Source: Leptospira biflexa serovar Patoc strain 'Patoc 1 (Paris)'
GTDB lineage: Bacteria > Spirochaetota > Leptospiria > Leptospirales > Leptospiraceae
Direction of reading: 5' to 3'
DNA length: 64,000 nucleotides
Assembly: GCF_000017685.1 (NCBI RefSeq)
Contig: NC_010602.1
Span: 372,001-436,000, forward strand
Shown here: piece after piece, positions 8,805-17,497 of the stretch
How the letters are laid out: the number at the start of each line of letters is the position of its first letter
How positions within the stretch are numbered: position 1 is the first letter of the stretch
Notes under the pieces: model-generated
Told to the model about the DNA's origin: nothing
The model's database searches: none
What the model saw: only the letters and a program-made list of their open reading frames with translations
Made by a program: the position numbers and the translations under genes

Positions 8805-10120
8805 ATACGTTCCTTCATTCTAGGTTGTTTGTCTTCAAACTCAATGGGAGTGACAATCGGGAATGCCTTTTCAATTCCTTGCAAAAATAAAACGACGGGC
8901 GATTCATATAGGATCATTAAGAAGGGATACACGGCGATCCAATACCCAAAAAAATGAATTGTTTTGTGTGGTACATCACCAAATTGATCAAAATTCAAAT
9001 CATAACCTTCATAATGGTCCCAATAGTTTTGGAAAAATACATTAGTAGTTGATTTTGTATTGGTGCTGATATCAAAAACATTCCGAATGAAATTATTGTT
9101 TTGAATTCGGTTATGATCCGTATTTCCTAGAATTTTAATCCCCCAACCGTTATTAATAAAGTCATTATCGATAAAGTTGATATGAGTGATCCCATCAGCA
9201 AAAACGGCGATGGTATTCCCTTCAAAAGTATTTTTGGTCAGTGTACTTTCTGAAATATCTTTTAACAATATACCATTGGAACTTTCTCCCCAGTTTTCAA
9301 TGAACTGGTTTTCTTCCATGATTATCTTTTTGCTATACATCACAGCAACACCTGCTGAATTGTTTTTGAAAGTATTCTTAGCAAAAGAATTTTCGCTCGA
9401 AAACATAAAATGCATTCCATATCGTATGTTATCTTTCGAAAGATTATTAAAAATTTCTAGGTGTTCAGAGAATTCTAAGTAAATCCCATCTCTATGTTTT
9501 TCTAAGGTATTTCCTAAGATACGATTATTGCTAGAAGACCATAAGTGAATACCATTTCCACCGAGTACTTCATTCTCTGCATTTCCAAAGGAGGAACTAT
9601 TTTTGATTGTACAGTTTTCGGTTTCTGATAAATAAAAGCCGTACACATTGTCCAAAAGCTCTAGATTTTCGAAGTGGCAGTGTTTTACTTTTTCTGTATA
9701 AATTCCTGCATATTCTGCTAAATCAGAGATCCCACTTCCAATCACTTTTAAATCTGAAATTTTGACATGATCCTGATAAATTCCAAATACATGTTTTTCT
9801 TTGAGTCCATCGATGGTCACACCTGGTTCACCTTGAATGGTAATTGATTTTGTGATTGGTAAAAATCCTTCTTTGTAAATTCCAGTTTTGATATGGATTC
9901 TATCACCATGGTTTGCAATTTGGATTGCTTGTTTGAGTGAGTCTAGAGAACAACCTTTACAAACGGTAATGGTTCTTGCTTGATACGAGTTAGGAAGAAA
10001 TAATAAAAGGAAAAGCAATGAAATAAAGAGGTGATGGAAAAGTTTTTGGAACTGTTTCGATTTTTGCAAAACATTGGTTTTGAGATTAGAATTAATTTTG
10101 GAAAGGGAATGCGTCTTCAT
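8801..10120 (-). CDS. nosD: NosD, periplasmic copper-maturation protein
   Basis: Right-handed beta-helix protein of about 439 residues from the ATG at 10120. A longer frame begins at 10210 inside nosL but lacks a signal peptide at its start. After a hydrophobic signal (FISLLFLLLFLPNSYQA) come repeated NosD/CASH repeats, for example NNRILGNTLEKHRDGIYLEF and SENSFAKNTFKNNSAGV. The C-terminus has a hydrophobic anchor (WIAVYPFLMILYESPVVLF). The start overlaps the end of nosL by about 29 bp. NosD works with NosF and NosY to insert or remodel the CuZ site. Confidence 0.92.
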   Translation of the reverse strand: MKTHSLSKINSNLKTNVLQKSKQFQKLFHHLFISLLFLLLFLPNSYQARTITVCKGCSLDSLKQAIQIANHGDRIHIKTGIYKEGFLPITKSITIQGEPGVTIDGLKEKHVFGIYQDHVKISDLKVIGSGISDLAEYAGIYTEKVKHCHFENLELLDNVYGFYLSETENCTIKNSSSFGNAENEVLGGNGIHLWSSSNNRILGNTLEKHRDGIYLEFSEHLEIFNNLSKDNIRYGMHFMFSSENSFAKNTFKNNSAGVAVMYSKKIIMEENQFIENWGESSNGILLKDISESTLTKNTFEGNTIAVFADGITHINFIDNDFINNGWGIKILGNTDHNRIQNNNFIRNVFDISTNTKSTTNVFFQNYWDHYEGYDLNFDQFGDVPHKTIHFFGYWIAVYPFLMILYESPVVLFLQGIEKAFPIVTPIEFEDKQPRMKERI

Positions 10121-10478
10121 GGTTTTTAAAAGCGGCGAATCCTCCGCCCATAGGAGATCGAATTTTTTTGGATTGAACGACGATTGCCTTTTCTTTGGAT
10201 AAAAATTCATTTGTATTGAGATAGTTTGTCATCCAAATCTGTTTTGCTTTGATTTGGTTTTGTTTTGTGAATTGATCCGAACATTCGATCGCATCGAAAT
10301 GGTATCGTTTGCCTTTGTATGTGATCAATTGTGTATGAAATCTCATGTCCACAATGGACATTGAACAATGGCTACATTTCATTTCGCCCACGCTGAGTGT
10401 TTCGGGTTTTACCTCCCCACAGTTGTAAAATACAACTGTGAAAAAGAGTAAAAATAGTTTAAAATTTTTAAACCACAT
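10092..10478 (-). CDS. nosL: NosL, copper chaperone lipoprotein
   Basis: Lipoprotein of 128 residues. The start at 10478 (MWFKNFKLFLLFFTVVFYNC) is preferred because GAAGGA lies at good spacing; a longer frame from 10502 has none. The lipidated Cys is C20. The NosL copper motif CSHCSM follows at C35-M40, with typical downstream elements FHTQLITYKGKRYHFDAIEC and SPMGGGFAAFKN. NosL delivers Cu(I) to apo-NosZ. It lies between the nos membrane protein gene and nosD in the same operon. Confidence 0.93.
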   Translation of the reverse strand: MWFKNFKLFLLFFTVVFYNCGEVKPETLSVGEMKCSHCSMSIVDMRFHTQLITYKGKRYHFDAIECSDQFTKQNQIKAKQIWMTNYLNTNEFLSKEKAIVVQSKKIRSPMGGGFAAFKNHEDAFPFQN

Positions 10479-11079
10479 TTGATTTTTTCCTTCGATTTTC
10501 ATCCCAAAGGATGTAAACCAATACGACGAGACTTAAACCAAGAATCATGCCACCATACGAAGGATAACTGCAAGCAGTGATGTTTAACATCACCTTACAA
10601 CCGAGTAGTGGTGGTTGGTATGCCATTCCTTCAATGATGATCGGTGCATCTGGATTTAAATTGTGTCCGTAATTGTATTCCCATCTCCAGAAATCAAATA
10701 AACCAACAATCCCTACGATGACTAAGTTGATGATCCCAAGGGCTGCCATACCTACTTTTGGGTACAATTCAGTCACGAGTGCTCCAAAGATCAAATAAGC
10801 CAATACGTAGGGCATAAATAACAATTCAGGAATTGATTCTGAAATGATTTCTTGCATACCGATGTAATGGTTTAACAAATTGATATTCTTAAGATCGTAA
10901 GGTGTCGCTCCAGTGATTTGATTGATCCAGATATGCATCCCAAGTCCTTCTGGATACTGTGGTGCTGAAATGGAAATGGACCAAATGGGGATGAAGTAAA
11001 CCAATACAAGAAAAACACCGACCCCTAAGATTAGGAGTCGGTTTTTTTTACTGATCGTTGTGAAAAGTAAATCTTTCAT
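10468..11079 (-). CDS. Nos-cluster membrane protein of clade II type
   Basis: Membrane protein of 203 residues from the ATG at 11079, just past the nosZ stop at 11085. It has about four to five hydrophobic segments. Between the first two lies a periplasmic stretch with APQYPEGLGMHIWINQITG. Later conserved residues include DFWRWEYNYGHNLNP and PLLGCKVMLNITACSYPSYGG. Proteins of this pattern occur between nosZ and nosL/nosD in atypical (clade II) nos clusters of Bacteroidetes and epsilonproteobacteria. They are thought to take part in electron supply or maturation. The exact function is unknown. Confidence 0.75.
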   Translation of the reverse strand: MKDLLFTTISKKNRLLILGVGVFLVLVYFIPIWSISISAPQYPEGLGMHIWINQITGATPYDLKNINLLNHYIGMQEIISESIPELLFMPYVLAYLIFGALVTELYPKVGMAALGIINLVIVGIVGLFDFWRWEYNYGHNLNPDAPIIIEGMAYQPPLLGCKVMLNITACSYPSYGGMILGLSLVVLVYILWDENRRKKSNVV

Positions 11080-11084
11080 ATCGT

Positions 11085-13004
11085 TTACGGACTCACACGG
11101 ATGTATTGTTGCATCTCTTGGTGAAGAGCTGAACAAAAATCAGTGCAATAGAATGGATAAATTCCAGGTTTAGGAGCTACCCATTTGAAGGTTCTAGTTT
11201 CACCTGGCATGATGAGAAGGTTCGTCATGTTAGGTGCACCACCAATCGCAAATCCATGAGGGATATCATAGTCTTGTTCCAAGTTAGTGACATGGAAATA
11301 CAATGTTTCTCCAGTCCTTGCTTCAATGATATCTGGTTTGAAGTGAGATCTGATGGCAGTCATGTAAATGTGAGTGGTATTACCAAGTTTCACAATCCTT
11401 GCATCATTTTCACTTTTTGTTGCATATGGGTGTTTGTTTTCTTCAAGAGGGAATAACTTTGCAGTTTTATCCATAATCAGTTTTGCAGGAATCATTTGTG
11501 AATAATGTGGCTCCCCAACTGTTGGAAAGTCTGATAGTAGTTCTGCTTTACCCGAAGAGATATCATAAAGTTGAGCACTTTGTGGTAACTCCATACCAAC
11601 GGGAAGGTATCGGTCTTTTGTGATTTTATTCATCGCGATCAAATACTTTCCGTAAGGTTCAGTGGAACTTCCACCTACGATTGATAAGTGACCAACGCTA
11701 TAATAAGCTGGTAGATGTTGCACAACTTCCCAAGTACCAAGTTTCCATTTCACAACTTCTGAACTCACGAAACAAGAAGTATAAGCATACCCTTGGCCAT
11801 CAAATTCTGTGTGGAGTGGTCCGAGGCATGGTTTTTTCACTTCACCTGCTAGAGTGGATTCATACTTGAGAACAGGAATGCCTTCGATTTCGGTAGAGTG
11901 GTGCTCTTTTTTATCCTTCACTTCCATCATTTTACTAAATGAGTGAACTGGAATCACAGATGCTAACTTTCCTCCACCAACGATGTATTCACCAGTTGAG
12001 TCAACGTCGGTTCCATGTGGACTTTTTGGTGTCGGCATGTAATACATCATACCTGGACAATCCTTTGGATTTAACATTTTGACACCACTTAACCTAGTGG
12101 AGACAGCTGGTTTGTTTTCCTCTTTGAAGTTATTTACATAATCTCCTCCGAAGTTGTAAGCCTTACCTTGGTCTTTACATTCTTTAGCTCGGACCCAGTT
12201 AAATGCTAAGATAAAATCTTTGTCCTTTTTAGATGCACCCACTTCCAACATTTTGTGTGCTTGTTCAGAGTTATAACTGCTAAAAAAACACCAGTCATGA
12301 GATTTCTTTTTACCACAATGTGATAAATCGTAATTAAAACCAGGAACTAACACTTGCAATTCGACAGAGAGCCTTCCTGTGTTTTTATCTACTTTTACCA
12401 TTGTGACGGTTCCTTTGAACCCACCTTTGGAAAAACTATCGATTGGAACACTTGCTTGTGGGACAGGAACTGAGAATCTTGTGGCTGCCATCAAGTATTC
12501 AGTGTTTTCAGTCGCAAAAGGAGACGCATGGTTTCCAGAAGTATTTGGAATTTCTAAAATCTCTTTTGTTTCAAACGATTTTAGGTCAATTCTTGCAAGC
12601 CTAGGTGTGTTGTTTGCATTTAAAAACATCCAACGTCCATCTTGTTTTCCATCAGTCATCGATGCTTCTACGTGATGGCTATCATCCCATGGAACATATC
12701 CATGAGTAGTTTTTAACATGTCTTTGGTTTCTTCATCAAATCCATATCCGTTTTCTGGAAAAACAGAGAACACTGGAATGATTTTGAAAAGTCGTGCGGA
12801 AGGGATTCCGTAGACAGACATTTGACCGCTAAACCCACCAGATAAAAAGGCATACACTTCATCCTTTTCACCGGGAGCCACATACACTCTGGAAGCCGCA
12901 TCTGAAGCTAAAGTAGCTGTAGCGGCTCCCTTTTTACAATTTGGTAAAAAAGTAAAAAGGGTAATTCCAAGTGTAACTAAGATTAAATTTGATTTTTTTA
13001 ACAT
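11085..13004 (-). CDS. nosZ: Nitrous-oxide reductase NosZ, clade II type
   Basis: Terminal reductase converting N2O to N2, 639 residues. The signal is of Sec/lipoprotein type ending FLPNCKKG (C23), with no twin-arginine motif, as in clade II enzymes. CuZ ligands are visible: H110 and H111 in WDDSHHVE, then SGNHASPF, SPHGTDVD, GPLHTEFDG and VGEPHYSQM. The C-terminal cupredoxin carries the CuA set: H583 (IPHGFA) and C620, C624, H628, M631 (CTDFCSALHQEM). All ligands appear intact, so the enzyme is probably functional. It follows the cytochrome c gene by 8 bp and has an AGGTAA ribosome site. Confidence 0.96.
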   Translation of the reverse strand: MLKKSNLILVTLGITLFTFLPNCKKGAATATLASDAASRVYVAPGEKDEVYAFLSGGFSGQMSVYGIPSARLFKIIPVFSVFPENGYGFDEETKDMLKTTHGYVPWDDSHHVEASMTDGKQDGRWMFLNANNTPRLARIDLKSFETKEILEIPNTSGNHASPFATENTEYLMAATRFSVPVPQASVPIDSFSKGGFKGTVTMVKVDKNTGRLSVELQVLVPGFNYDLSHCGKKKSHDWCFFSSYNSEQAHKMLEVGASKKDKDFILAFNWVRAKECKDQGKAYNFGGDYVNNFKEENKPAVSTRLSGVKMLNPKDCPGMMYYMPTPKSPHGTDVDSTGEYIVGGGKLASVIPVHSFSKMMEVKDKKEHHSTEIEGIPVLKYESTLAGEVKKPCLGPLHTEFDGQGYAYTSCFVSSEVVKWKLGTWEVVQHLPAYYSVGHLSIVGGSSTEPYGKYLIAMNKITKDRYLPVGMELPQSAQLYDISSGKAELLSDFPTVGEPHYSQMIPAKLIMDKTAKLFPLEENKHPYATKSENDARIVKLGNTTHIYMTAIRSHFKPDIIEARTGETLYFHVTNLEQDYDIPHGFAIGGAPNMTNLLIMPGETRTFKWVAPKPGIYPFYCTDFCSALHQEMQQYIRVSP

Positions 13005-13012
13005 ATAGTTAC

Positions 13013-13474
13013 CTATTTTAAATCCATTTTACGGAAGTATTCGAGTATCTCTCTCGCTTCTTCCTCTTTCACATTCTGAAATGTCATTTGTGTTAGGTGC
13101 TCACCGAGTAACTCTTGTCCAATTGGATCTTTTTGAGTCATTTCAATCGGATTTAAGATCATGTTCATGATCCATTCTGGAGTTCTTCGTAATGTTACAT
13201 CTTGAAGTGCAGGTCCCACGACCTTTTCCTCAAATTTATGACATGCAGCACATTTTGCCTCGAATTGTTTTTTCCCTCTGTCTGCCATCGCTTGGTCTAA
13301 AGTTCCAAGTGTGACTGACTTAACAGGGCCAATTCCCTTTGAACCTGCGTTAGATGCAGGTGATTCTTCTGTTTTTTCTCCTCCACATGCGATGATTGTT
13401 AGAAACGATAACAGTCCTATCATCATTCCGATTTTCCATCGAACGGATCCTTGATTCAGATTGAATTCATTCAT
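13013..13474 (-). CDS. Monohaem c-type cytochrome lipoprotein of the nos operon
   Basis: Lipoprotein cytochrome of 153 residues. The lipidated Cys is C30 (FLTIIACGGE) and the single haem site is C75-A-A-C78-H79, with candidate Met ligands in GEHLTQMTFQ. AAGGAG precedes the ATG at ideal spacing. It lies 8 bp ahead of nosZ on the same strand, so it is the likely direct electron donor to NosZ. Clade II clusters often carry such dedicated c cytochromes in place of the NosR flavoprotein route. Confidence 0.9.
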   Translation of the reverse strand: MNEFNLNQGSVRWKIGMMIGLLSFLTIIACGGEKTEESPASNAGSKGIGPVKSVTLGTLDQAMADRGKKQFEAKCAACHKFEEKVVGPALQDVTLRRTPEWIMNMILNPIEMTQKDPIGQELLGEHLTQMTFQNVKEEEAREILEYFRKMDLK

Positions 13475-13499
13475 TTTACGTACTCCTTAATAATTAGTG

Positions 13500-14066
13500 C
13501 TATTTATTTTTGTTAGGTGGAAGTAATACAGTGTCCACAACATGAATGATTCCATTTGCAGCTGGAATCGAAGCGATGATGGTCGCACCGTTAATCATAG
13601 TTTTTCCGTTTTTGATGGTGACCTTAGTATCAGCACCATTTGCCATACCGAGTGTATCTTCTTTCCCGGTGAACTCAGATTTGAGGATTGCCTCTGATAG
13701 ATTACCAACAACCACATGGTATTCGAGGATATCTTTTAGAGCATCTTTTTGGCTTGGTTTCAAAAGATCGTCCACTGTACCGGCTGGTAATTTTGCAAAT
13801 GCATCATTGGTTGGTGCAAATACAGTAAATGGACCTTGGTTCGCGAGCGAATCGACAAGGCCTGCCGCTTGGACGGCCGCAACGAGTGTGGTATGGTCTT
13901 TTGATCCGATGGCAATTTTCAGTACATCTTGTTGTGATTTATCATCTGCAACAGCAGAGATGCCCTTTCCTGCATTTGTATCATCACCGTTCCCACAGTT
14001 CGTCGCAGTGACGAATAAACAGGAAAGGATTAGAATCATTGTGATTTTCGAGAATTGATTTTTCAT
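13500..14066 (-). CDS. Fasciclin (FAS1) domain lipoprotein leading the nos operon
   Basis: Protein of 188 residues from the ATG at 14066 (MKNQFSKITMILILSCLFVTATNC, lipobox ATNCGN). A single FAS1 domain fills the mature part: LVAAVQAAGLVDSL, GPFTVFAPTNDAFAKLPAGT, LEYHVVVGNLSE and a C-terminal NGIIHVVDTVLLPP. It is the first gene after the FNR-type box and 25 bp ahead of the cytochrome gene. FAS1 proteins mediate adhesion or protein-protein contact; here it may hold redox partners at the membrane. That role is inference. A longer frame to 14099 would start at or upstream of the likely transcription start. Confidence 0.88.
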   Translation of the reverse strand: MKNQFSKITMILILSCLFVTATNCGNGDDTNAGKGISAVADDKSQQDVLKIAIGSKDHTTLVAAVQAAGLVDSLANQGPFTVFAPTNDAFAKLPAGTVDDLLKPSQKDALKDILEYHVVVGNLSEAILKSEFTGKEDTLGMANGADTKVTIKNGKTMINGATIIASIPAANGIIHVVDTVLLPPNKNK

Positions 14067-14125
14067 TTGGTACCGCCCAATATTTGGATCTGGTTCCATT
14101 GGATACTAGTCTTCGTTTAAATACA

Positions 14126-14139
14126 TTGATCTGGATCAA
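14126..14139. promoter_or_regulatory. Perfect FNR-type box controlling nos operon and hemerythrin
   Basis: TTGATCTGGATCAA matches TTGAT-N4-ATCAA exactly. It sits in the divergent gap, about 66 bp upstream of the fasciclin ATG (minus) and 128 bp upstream of the bacteriohemerythrin ATG (plus). A minus-strand TAGTAT at 14103-14108 could be the -10 element of the nos promoter, about 27 bp from the box centre. Implies anaerobic or NO-responsive control by an FNR/DNR-type protein not in this window. Confidence 0.82.
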
Positions 14140-14260
14140 GCGGAAGTGCGGACTTTGAGTTGATATTTATCAATCTAAGGGTAGACCCGAAATCAGAGTT
14201 TAAGGGATTTATACCTTGTGGTCTAAGTGGTGAGGGAAAAATGGAAAGTGAGAGGTAGTT

Positions 14261-14698
14261 ATGATTGCAAATTGGGATGTAAAGTATGAAACCAATATTT
14301 CTGAGATTGATTCACAACATAAAAAACTGTTTCGATTGATCAACCAAATCGAAACCATTTATGAGGAGAATCAAAACCATTTATCGGCCAAATCAAAGTC
14401 GCTTGTGGACGCTGTTTCTGAATTAGAGGATTACACCTTAAGTCATTTTTTGATCGAAGAACGAGTGATGGAGCTAAACCAATACCCGGATTTAGAAGCA
14501 CATAAAAAACAACACGATCGTTTTACCGATAAAATTTTGGAACTAAAAAACCGTCTAACGTCTGGTACATTGTTATCCAATGATTTGGAATTGAATCAAT
14601 TTTTTAGCGATTTGATTGGTTTTTTAAGGTTATGGTTAACCAATCATATCTTACAAGAAGACATGAATTATAAACCATTTATCAAACATAATCTATAA
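14261..14698 (+). CDS. Bacteriohemerythrin
   Basis: Four-helix-bundle di-iron O2-binding protein of 145 residues. The hemerythrin ligand pattern is complete: DSQHKKLF, HFLIEERVM, HKKQHDRF and HILQEDMNY. It is divergent from the nos operon and shares the FNR-type palindrome region. It may scavenge O2 or NO around the copper enzymes, or sense them. GAGAGG lies at plausible spacing upstream of the ATG. Confidence 0.92.
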   Translation: MIANWDVKYETNISEIDSQHKKLFRLINQIETIYEENQNHLSAKSKSLVDAVSELEDYTLSHFLIEERVMELNQYPDLEAHKKQHDRFTDKILELKNRLTSGTLLSNDLELNQFFSDLIGFLRLWLTNHILQEDMNYKPFIKHNL

Positions 14699-14706
14699 AA
14701 ATCCAA

Positions 14707-15117
14707 TTATGGATTGTAGGAGATGGATCGAACCCAAATCAATTTGATAAAGATCACAATTGCCAAACACATTAGGATTTTTCCAACAGTTTCTAAATGA
14801 AAGGAGAATGGAATCATCATTGAGAAAAGTAAACATACAAATCCAAAATTATAACAAAAGAACACAAGCCATGCTTGGAATTTTGGTCCTCTGGGTAAGT
14901 TGGATAGGTGTTTGGGAAACATCCAATACGCTGTCCCCATGATGAATTGAATCAAAAATCCCCAGATCATCATGGAATAGTGGATGGGAAGCAAAAACCA
15001 AAAACTCACCTTCCAAACAAAAACTTTTTGTAACATGAGTAAGGCGCCTATTATGGTTCCCATCAAAAAATAAATTAATGAAATCCGAAGTAACCATACT
15101 GATGGAAGAGGAAACAT
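14707..15117 (-). CDS. Small four-helix membrane protein, oxidase subunit I-like (paralogue 2)
   Basis: Membrane protein of 136 residues with four hydrophobic segments. The second segment contains LPIHYSMMIWGFLIQFIMGTAYWMFP, shaped like a haem-copper oxidase/NorB subunit I helix, with a conserved His and a MG...WMFP turn (shown here only as IHYSMMIWGF and MGTAYWMFP). The preceding gene is a clear paralogue, and the stop/start spacing is 3 bp. Such pairs accompany denitrification genes and NnrS-like proteins. A haem or copper role in the membrane is likely but unproven. Confidence 0.62.
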   Translation of the reverse strand: MFPLPSVWLLRISLIYFLMGTIIGALLMLQKVFVWKVSFWFLLPIHYSMMIWGFLIQFIMGTAYWMFPKHLSNLPRGPKFQAWLVFFCYNFGFVCLLFSMMIPFSFHLETVGKILMCLAIVIFIKLIWVRSISYNP

Positions 15118-15120
15118 CGA

Positions 15121-15540
15121 TTAAACGGATTTCCTTGGAACTGGTGTGAGTCTTGGCCAAATTTCTAAGATAAAACAAAATACACCTAAAATTTGTAAAA
15201 CGATAGAACATAAAAAAGGAACAAGTGCCAGTTCGCGGTGAACAGATACAAATGGTTCCGATACAAATCGAAACAAAAGCCCAAGATTCAAACTATAAAA
15301 AGAAACCCAGGCGAGAGTGGATCCATGTTTTGAAAGAGAATTTTTTCCTTTGGGAAACATCCAAAGTGATACTCCCATGATGATTTGTGTGATCCAACCG
15401 AGGGCAATCATATGCCAATAGACAGGAAGTAAAGGGAGATCACCCTTGAAACCAGGAAATTCAGCGATCGCATATATACAGATACCGAATAACAGAAATA
15501 TCATTCCCGATTTGATGAAGTATCTAGAAATTTTTGGCAT
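15121..15540 (-). CDS. Small four-helix membrane protein, oxidase subunit I-like (paralogue 1)
   Basis: Membrane protein of 139 residues with four hydrophobic segments. It shares with its neighbour the motif VYWHMIALGWITQIIMG followed by SLWMFPKG. The repeated His plus MG-x3-WMFP pattern matches part of the fold of haem-copper oxidase subunit I and NnrS proteins. It lies between the c'-like cytochrome gene and its paralogue in one minus-strand run. The pair may form a heterodimeric haem protein or an assembly factor. Function not established. Confidence 0.62.
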   Translation of the reverse strand: MPKISRYFIKSGMIFLLFGICIYAIAEFPGFKGDLPLLPVYWHMIALGWITQIIMGVSLWMFPKGKNSLSKHGSTLAWVSFYSLNLGLLFRFVSEPFVSVHRELALVPFLCSIVLQILGVFCFILEIWPRLTPVPRKSV

Positions 15541-15559
15541 ATTTAAATTTCAGTATGTC

Positions 15560-16042
15560 TTATTTTTTTTCTGTGTCCAATTCGATTTTATAACCAGCAT
15601 GGCAAGCAACACAATTTTTCGTTAGGTCATCCATCTCTTTTAAAATCGAATGGATTTCTTCTTTTTTTCGAATTTTAGCCGCAATGATATCAAATTTTTC
15701 ATGGGTGCCAAATCCTAGTTTTTTAAAAGACACTGGAAGTTTTAATAAAATTGTTTTTTCTTGGTGCTCTAAACTTGCCACAAGTCCCATGCCAACCGCA
15801 TCAGCTGCTTTTGCGGCTTTTTCATAGTCTTTTTCCCCAAGGCCACTTAGCATTCCATTCACCGCTTCCAGGAGTGCCCTCATTTCTGTAAGGACTAACT
15901 GTCGTTCAGCAGGCGTTAGGTGAATTGAGGTCCTTGTGTCAAGAGACTTACTTGTGTTTCCAAAGTAAAAAAAATAACCAATCGTTATGATTGTGAGAAT
16001 CCATAATAAAATTGCAATTTTGGCTAATCGTAAATGTTTCAT
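15560..16042 (-). CDS. Membrane-anchored cytochrome c'-like protein
   Basis: Protein of 160 residues starting at the ATG at 16042, which has AAAGGACC upstream. An N-terminal anchor (LAKIAILLWILTIITIGYFFYF) is followed by an alpha-helical domain. A C-terminal haem site is C144-V-A-C147-H148, the layout of cytochrome c' proteins. Family members bind NO or carry electrons. The gene follows a FadL porin gene and precedes the two oxidase-like membrane proteins, supporting a respiratory or NO-protection role. Confidence 0.8.
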   Translation of the reverse strand: MKHLRLAKIAILLWILTIITIGYFFYFGNTSKSLDTRTSIHLTPAERQLVLTEMRALLEAVNGMLSGLGEKDYEKAAKAADAVGMGLVASLEHQEKTILLKLPVSFKKLGFGTHEKFDIIAAKIRKKEEIHSILKEMDDLTKNCVACHAGYKIELDTEKK

Positions 16043-16052
16043 AAAAGGTCCT

Positions 16053-17450
16053 TTAAATATATTGTTCCATTCCAAGATAAATACTAAACACACTCATTGT
16101 TTTTTGATAAGAATATTGCATTGGTTGTACTTCTGAAGTAGAAAATACTGAGTGCGATAACGTCCAGTCAGAAGTTTTTCCGCCATAGGTTTTTTTAGGA
16201 AATCCATATTCACATGCAATATGTAAAGAGGTATTATCCCATGTGATCGTTCCACCCATTGCCAAATGGTGTTCAATACTTGCACCTAACATGGGGCTGA
16301 CTCCACTTGCTGGAATGACATTTTTTCCATAACTGTATCCCATACGTGTTTTGTATGTTTCATTCCATTTGTATTCAGCACCGATTGCAAGGATGGTTTG
16401 ATTTTTCCAATTGAGGTTGAATTGGAAAGTATTCGTTTCCACACCAATGGGAGTTCTGACCCAACTATCTTCTAATCGAAATTTACTCGAATTGAAACTT
16501 TGTGACCAAGGGATGTATTTGATATCCAAATCTAGAATCCAACGGTCATTGTGATACGAGATACCGGCAATGTGTTTGTCTGGCCAAATCATATAACGCG
16601 AAACCCTTGTTCCAAAAATCCGTTCTGGTTGATAAGTATCGACAAACATGGTTCCATCTAAGGGTAATACATTTCGTGAAGTATAGGAATATGCAATTCG
16701 TATGTTTTCTGTTACATCATAGGAGAACCCAATTTTTCCACCAATTGTAAAACTGGTATCACTTTGGTATCGTATTCCACCAGGGATCGTTAGGCTTCTT
16801 GTCTCATCTTGGTAGGTTCGTTTCAATTGCATAAAACCATAAACTAAGTCGAGTCCAAAACCAAAGGCAAAGTTTCCTTGTTTCACTCCCACACCAAACG
16901 TAGACTTCATGGTCATAAATCGAAAGGTTAAGTCTTCCACAGCAAAATTTCTCTCTCCCATCACAGGGACATTGGTTCCAAACGTTTCGTTCAAAGAACG
17001 ACCATCGGGAGTGAATCGTTTGATATTCTTAAAATGACCTCCACCACCTCCTTGCGCATACAAAGCAAACCCAATGCTAATATTTTCAGTGATGGGTTTG
17101 ATGATGCCTACGTAAGGTAATACTGCCTTTGGGTATTCCACCATTTTGTTTTGATACGTTTGATTCGGATTTGGATCGATGAATTCGTCACTATATTCAA
17201 TTCGGGGAAAATGAAATGAAGAACCTAATTCCCATTTGGTGTTTCTAACTCTTCCTAAATGAGATGGATTGGATTCTAAATCCATCACCGATCCTCCCAC
17301 AGCTTGGAATGCACCTCCCATCCCTGCTTGTCTTGCACCAAACGCCGGTTGCATGATCCCATGGAATGCTTCCAAAGAGTTGGACAAATCGGGGAAAATC
17401 CATACAGAAATTAGAATCAATATAAGAATGAATTTGCGACTCGAAATCAT
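16053..17450 (-). CDS. OmpP1/FadL/TodX-family outer-membrane transporter
   Basis: Outer-membrane beta-barrel of 465 residues with a signal peptide (FILILILISVWIFPDLSNSLEA). It has the FadL hatch signature FGARQAGMGGAFQAVGGSVM and then ESNPSHLGR. Many amphipathic strands follow, including TFGVGVKQGNFAFGFGLDLV and MGYSYGKNVIPASG. It probably carries hydrophobic compounds across the outer membrane. It lies between a CopD-like gene and the c'-like cytochrome gene on the same strand. Confidence 0.87.
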   Translation of the reverse strand: MISSRKFILILILISVWIFPDLSNSLEAFHGIMQPAFGARQAGMGGAFQAVGGSVMDLESNPSHLGRVRNTKWELGSSFHFPRIEYSDEFIDPNPNQTYQNKMVEYPKAVLPYVGIIKPITENISIGFALYAQGGGGGHFKNIKRFTPDGRSLNETFGTNVPVMGERNFAVEDLTFRFMTMKSTFGVGVKQGNFAFGFGLDLVYGFMQLKRTYQDETRSLTIPGGIRYQSDTSFTIGGKIGFSYDVTENIRIAYSYTSRNVLPLDGTMFVDTYQPERIFGTRVSRYMIWPDKHIAGISYHNDRWILDLDIKYIPWSQSFNSSKFRLEDSWVRTPIGVETNTFQFNLNWKNQTILAIGAEYKWNETYKTRMGYSYGKNVIPASGVSPMLGASIEHHLAMGGTITWDNTSLHIACEYGFPKKTYGGKTSDWTLSHSVFSTSEVQPMQYSYQKTMSVFSIYLGMEQYI

Positions 17451-17497
17451 TTATTTCAGTCGAAACCGACCCCTTCTAGAGTCAAGAGGAATTTGGA

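Noticed and set aside
10121..10210. N-terminal extension of NosD
   Set aside because: It lies inside nosL in another frame and would bury the signal peptide.
14743..14756. TTGATAAAGATCAC as another FNR-type box
   Set aside because: It lies inside the 3' coding end of a membrane protein gene, with no start codon in reach, and has a mismatch in the conserved half.
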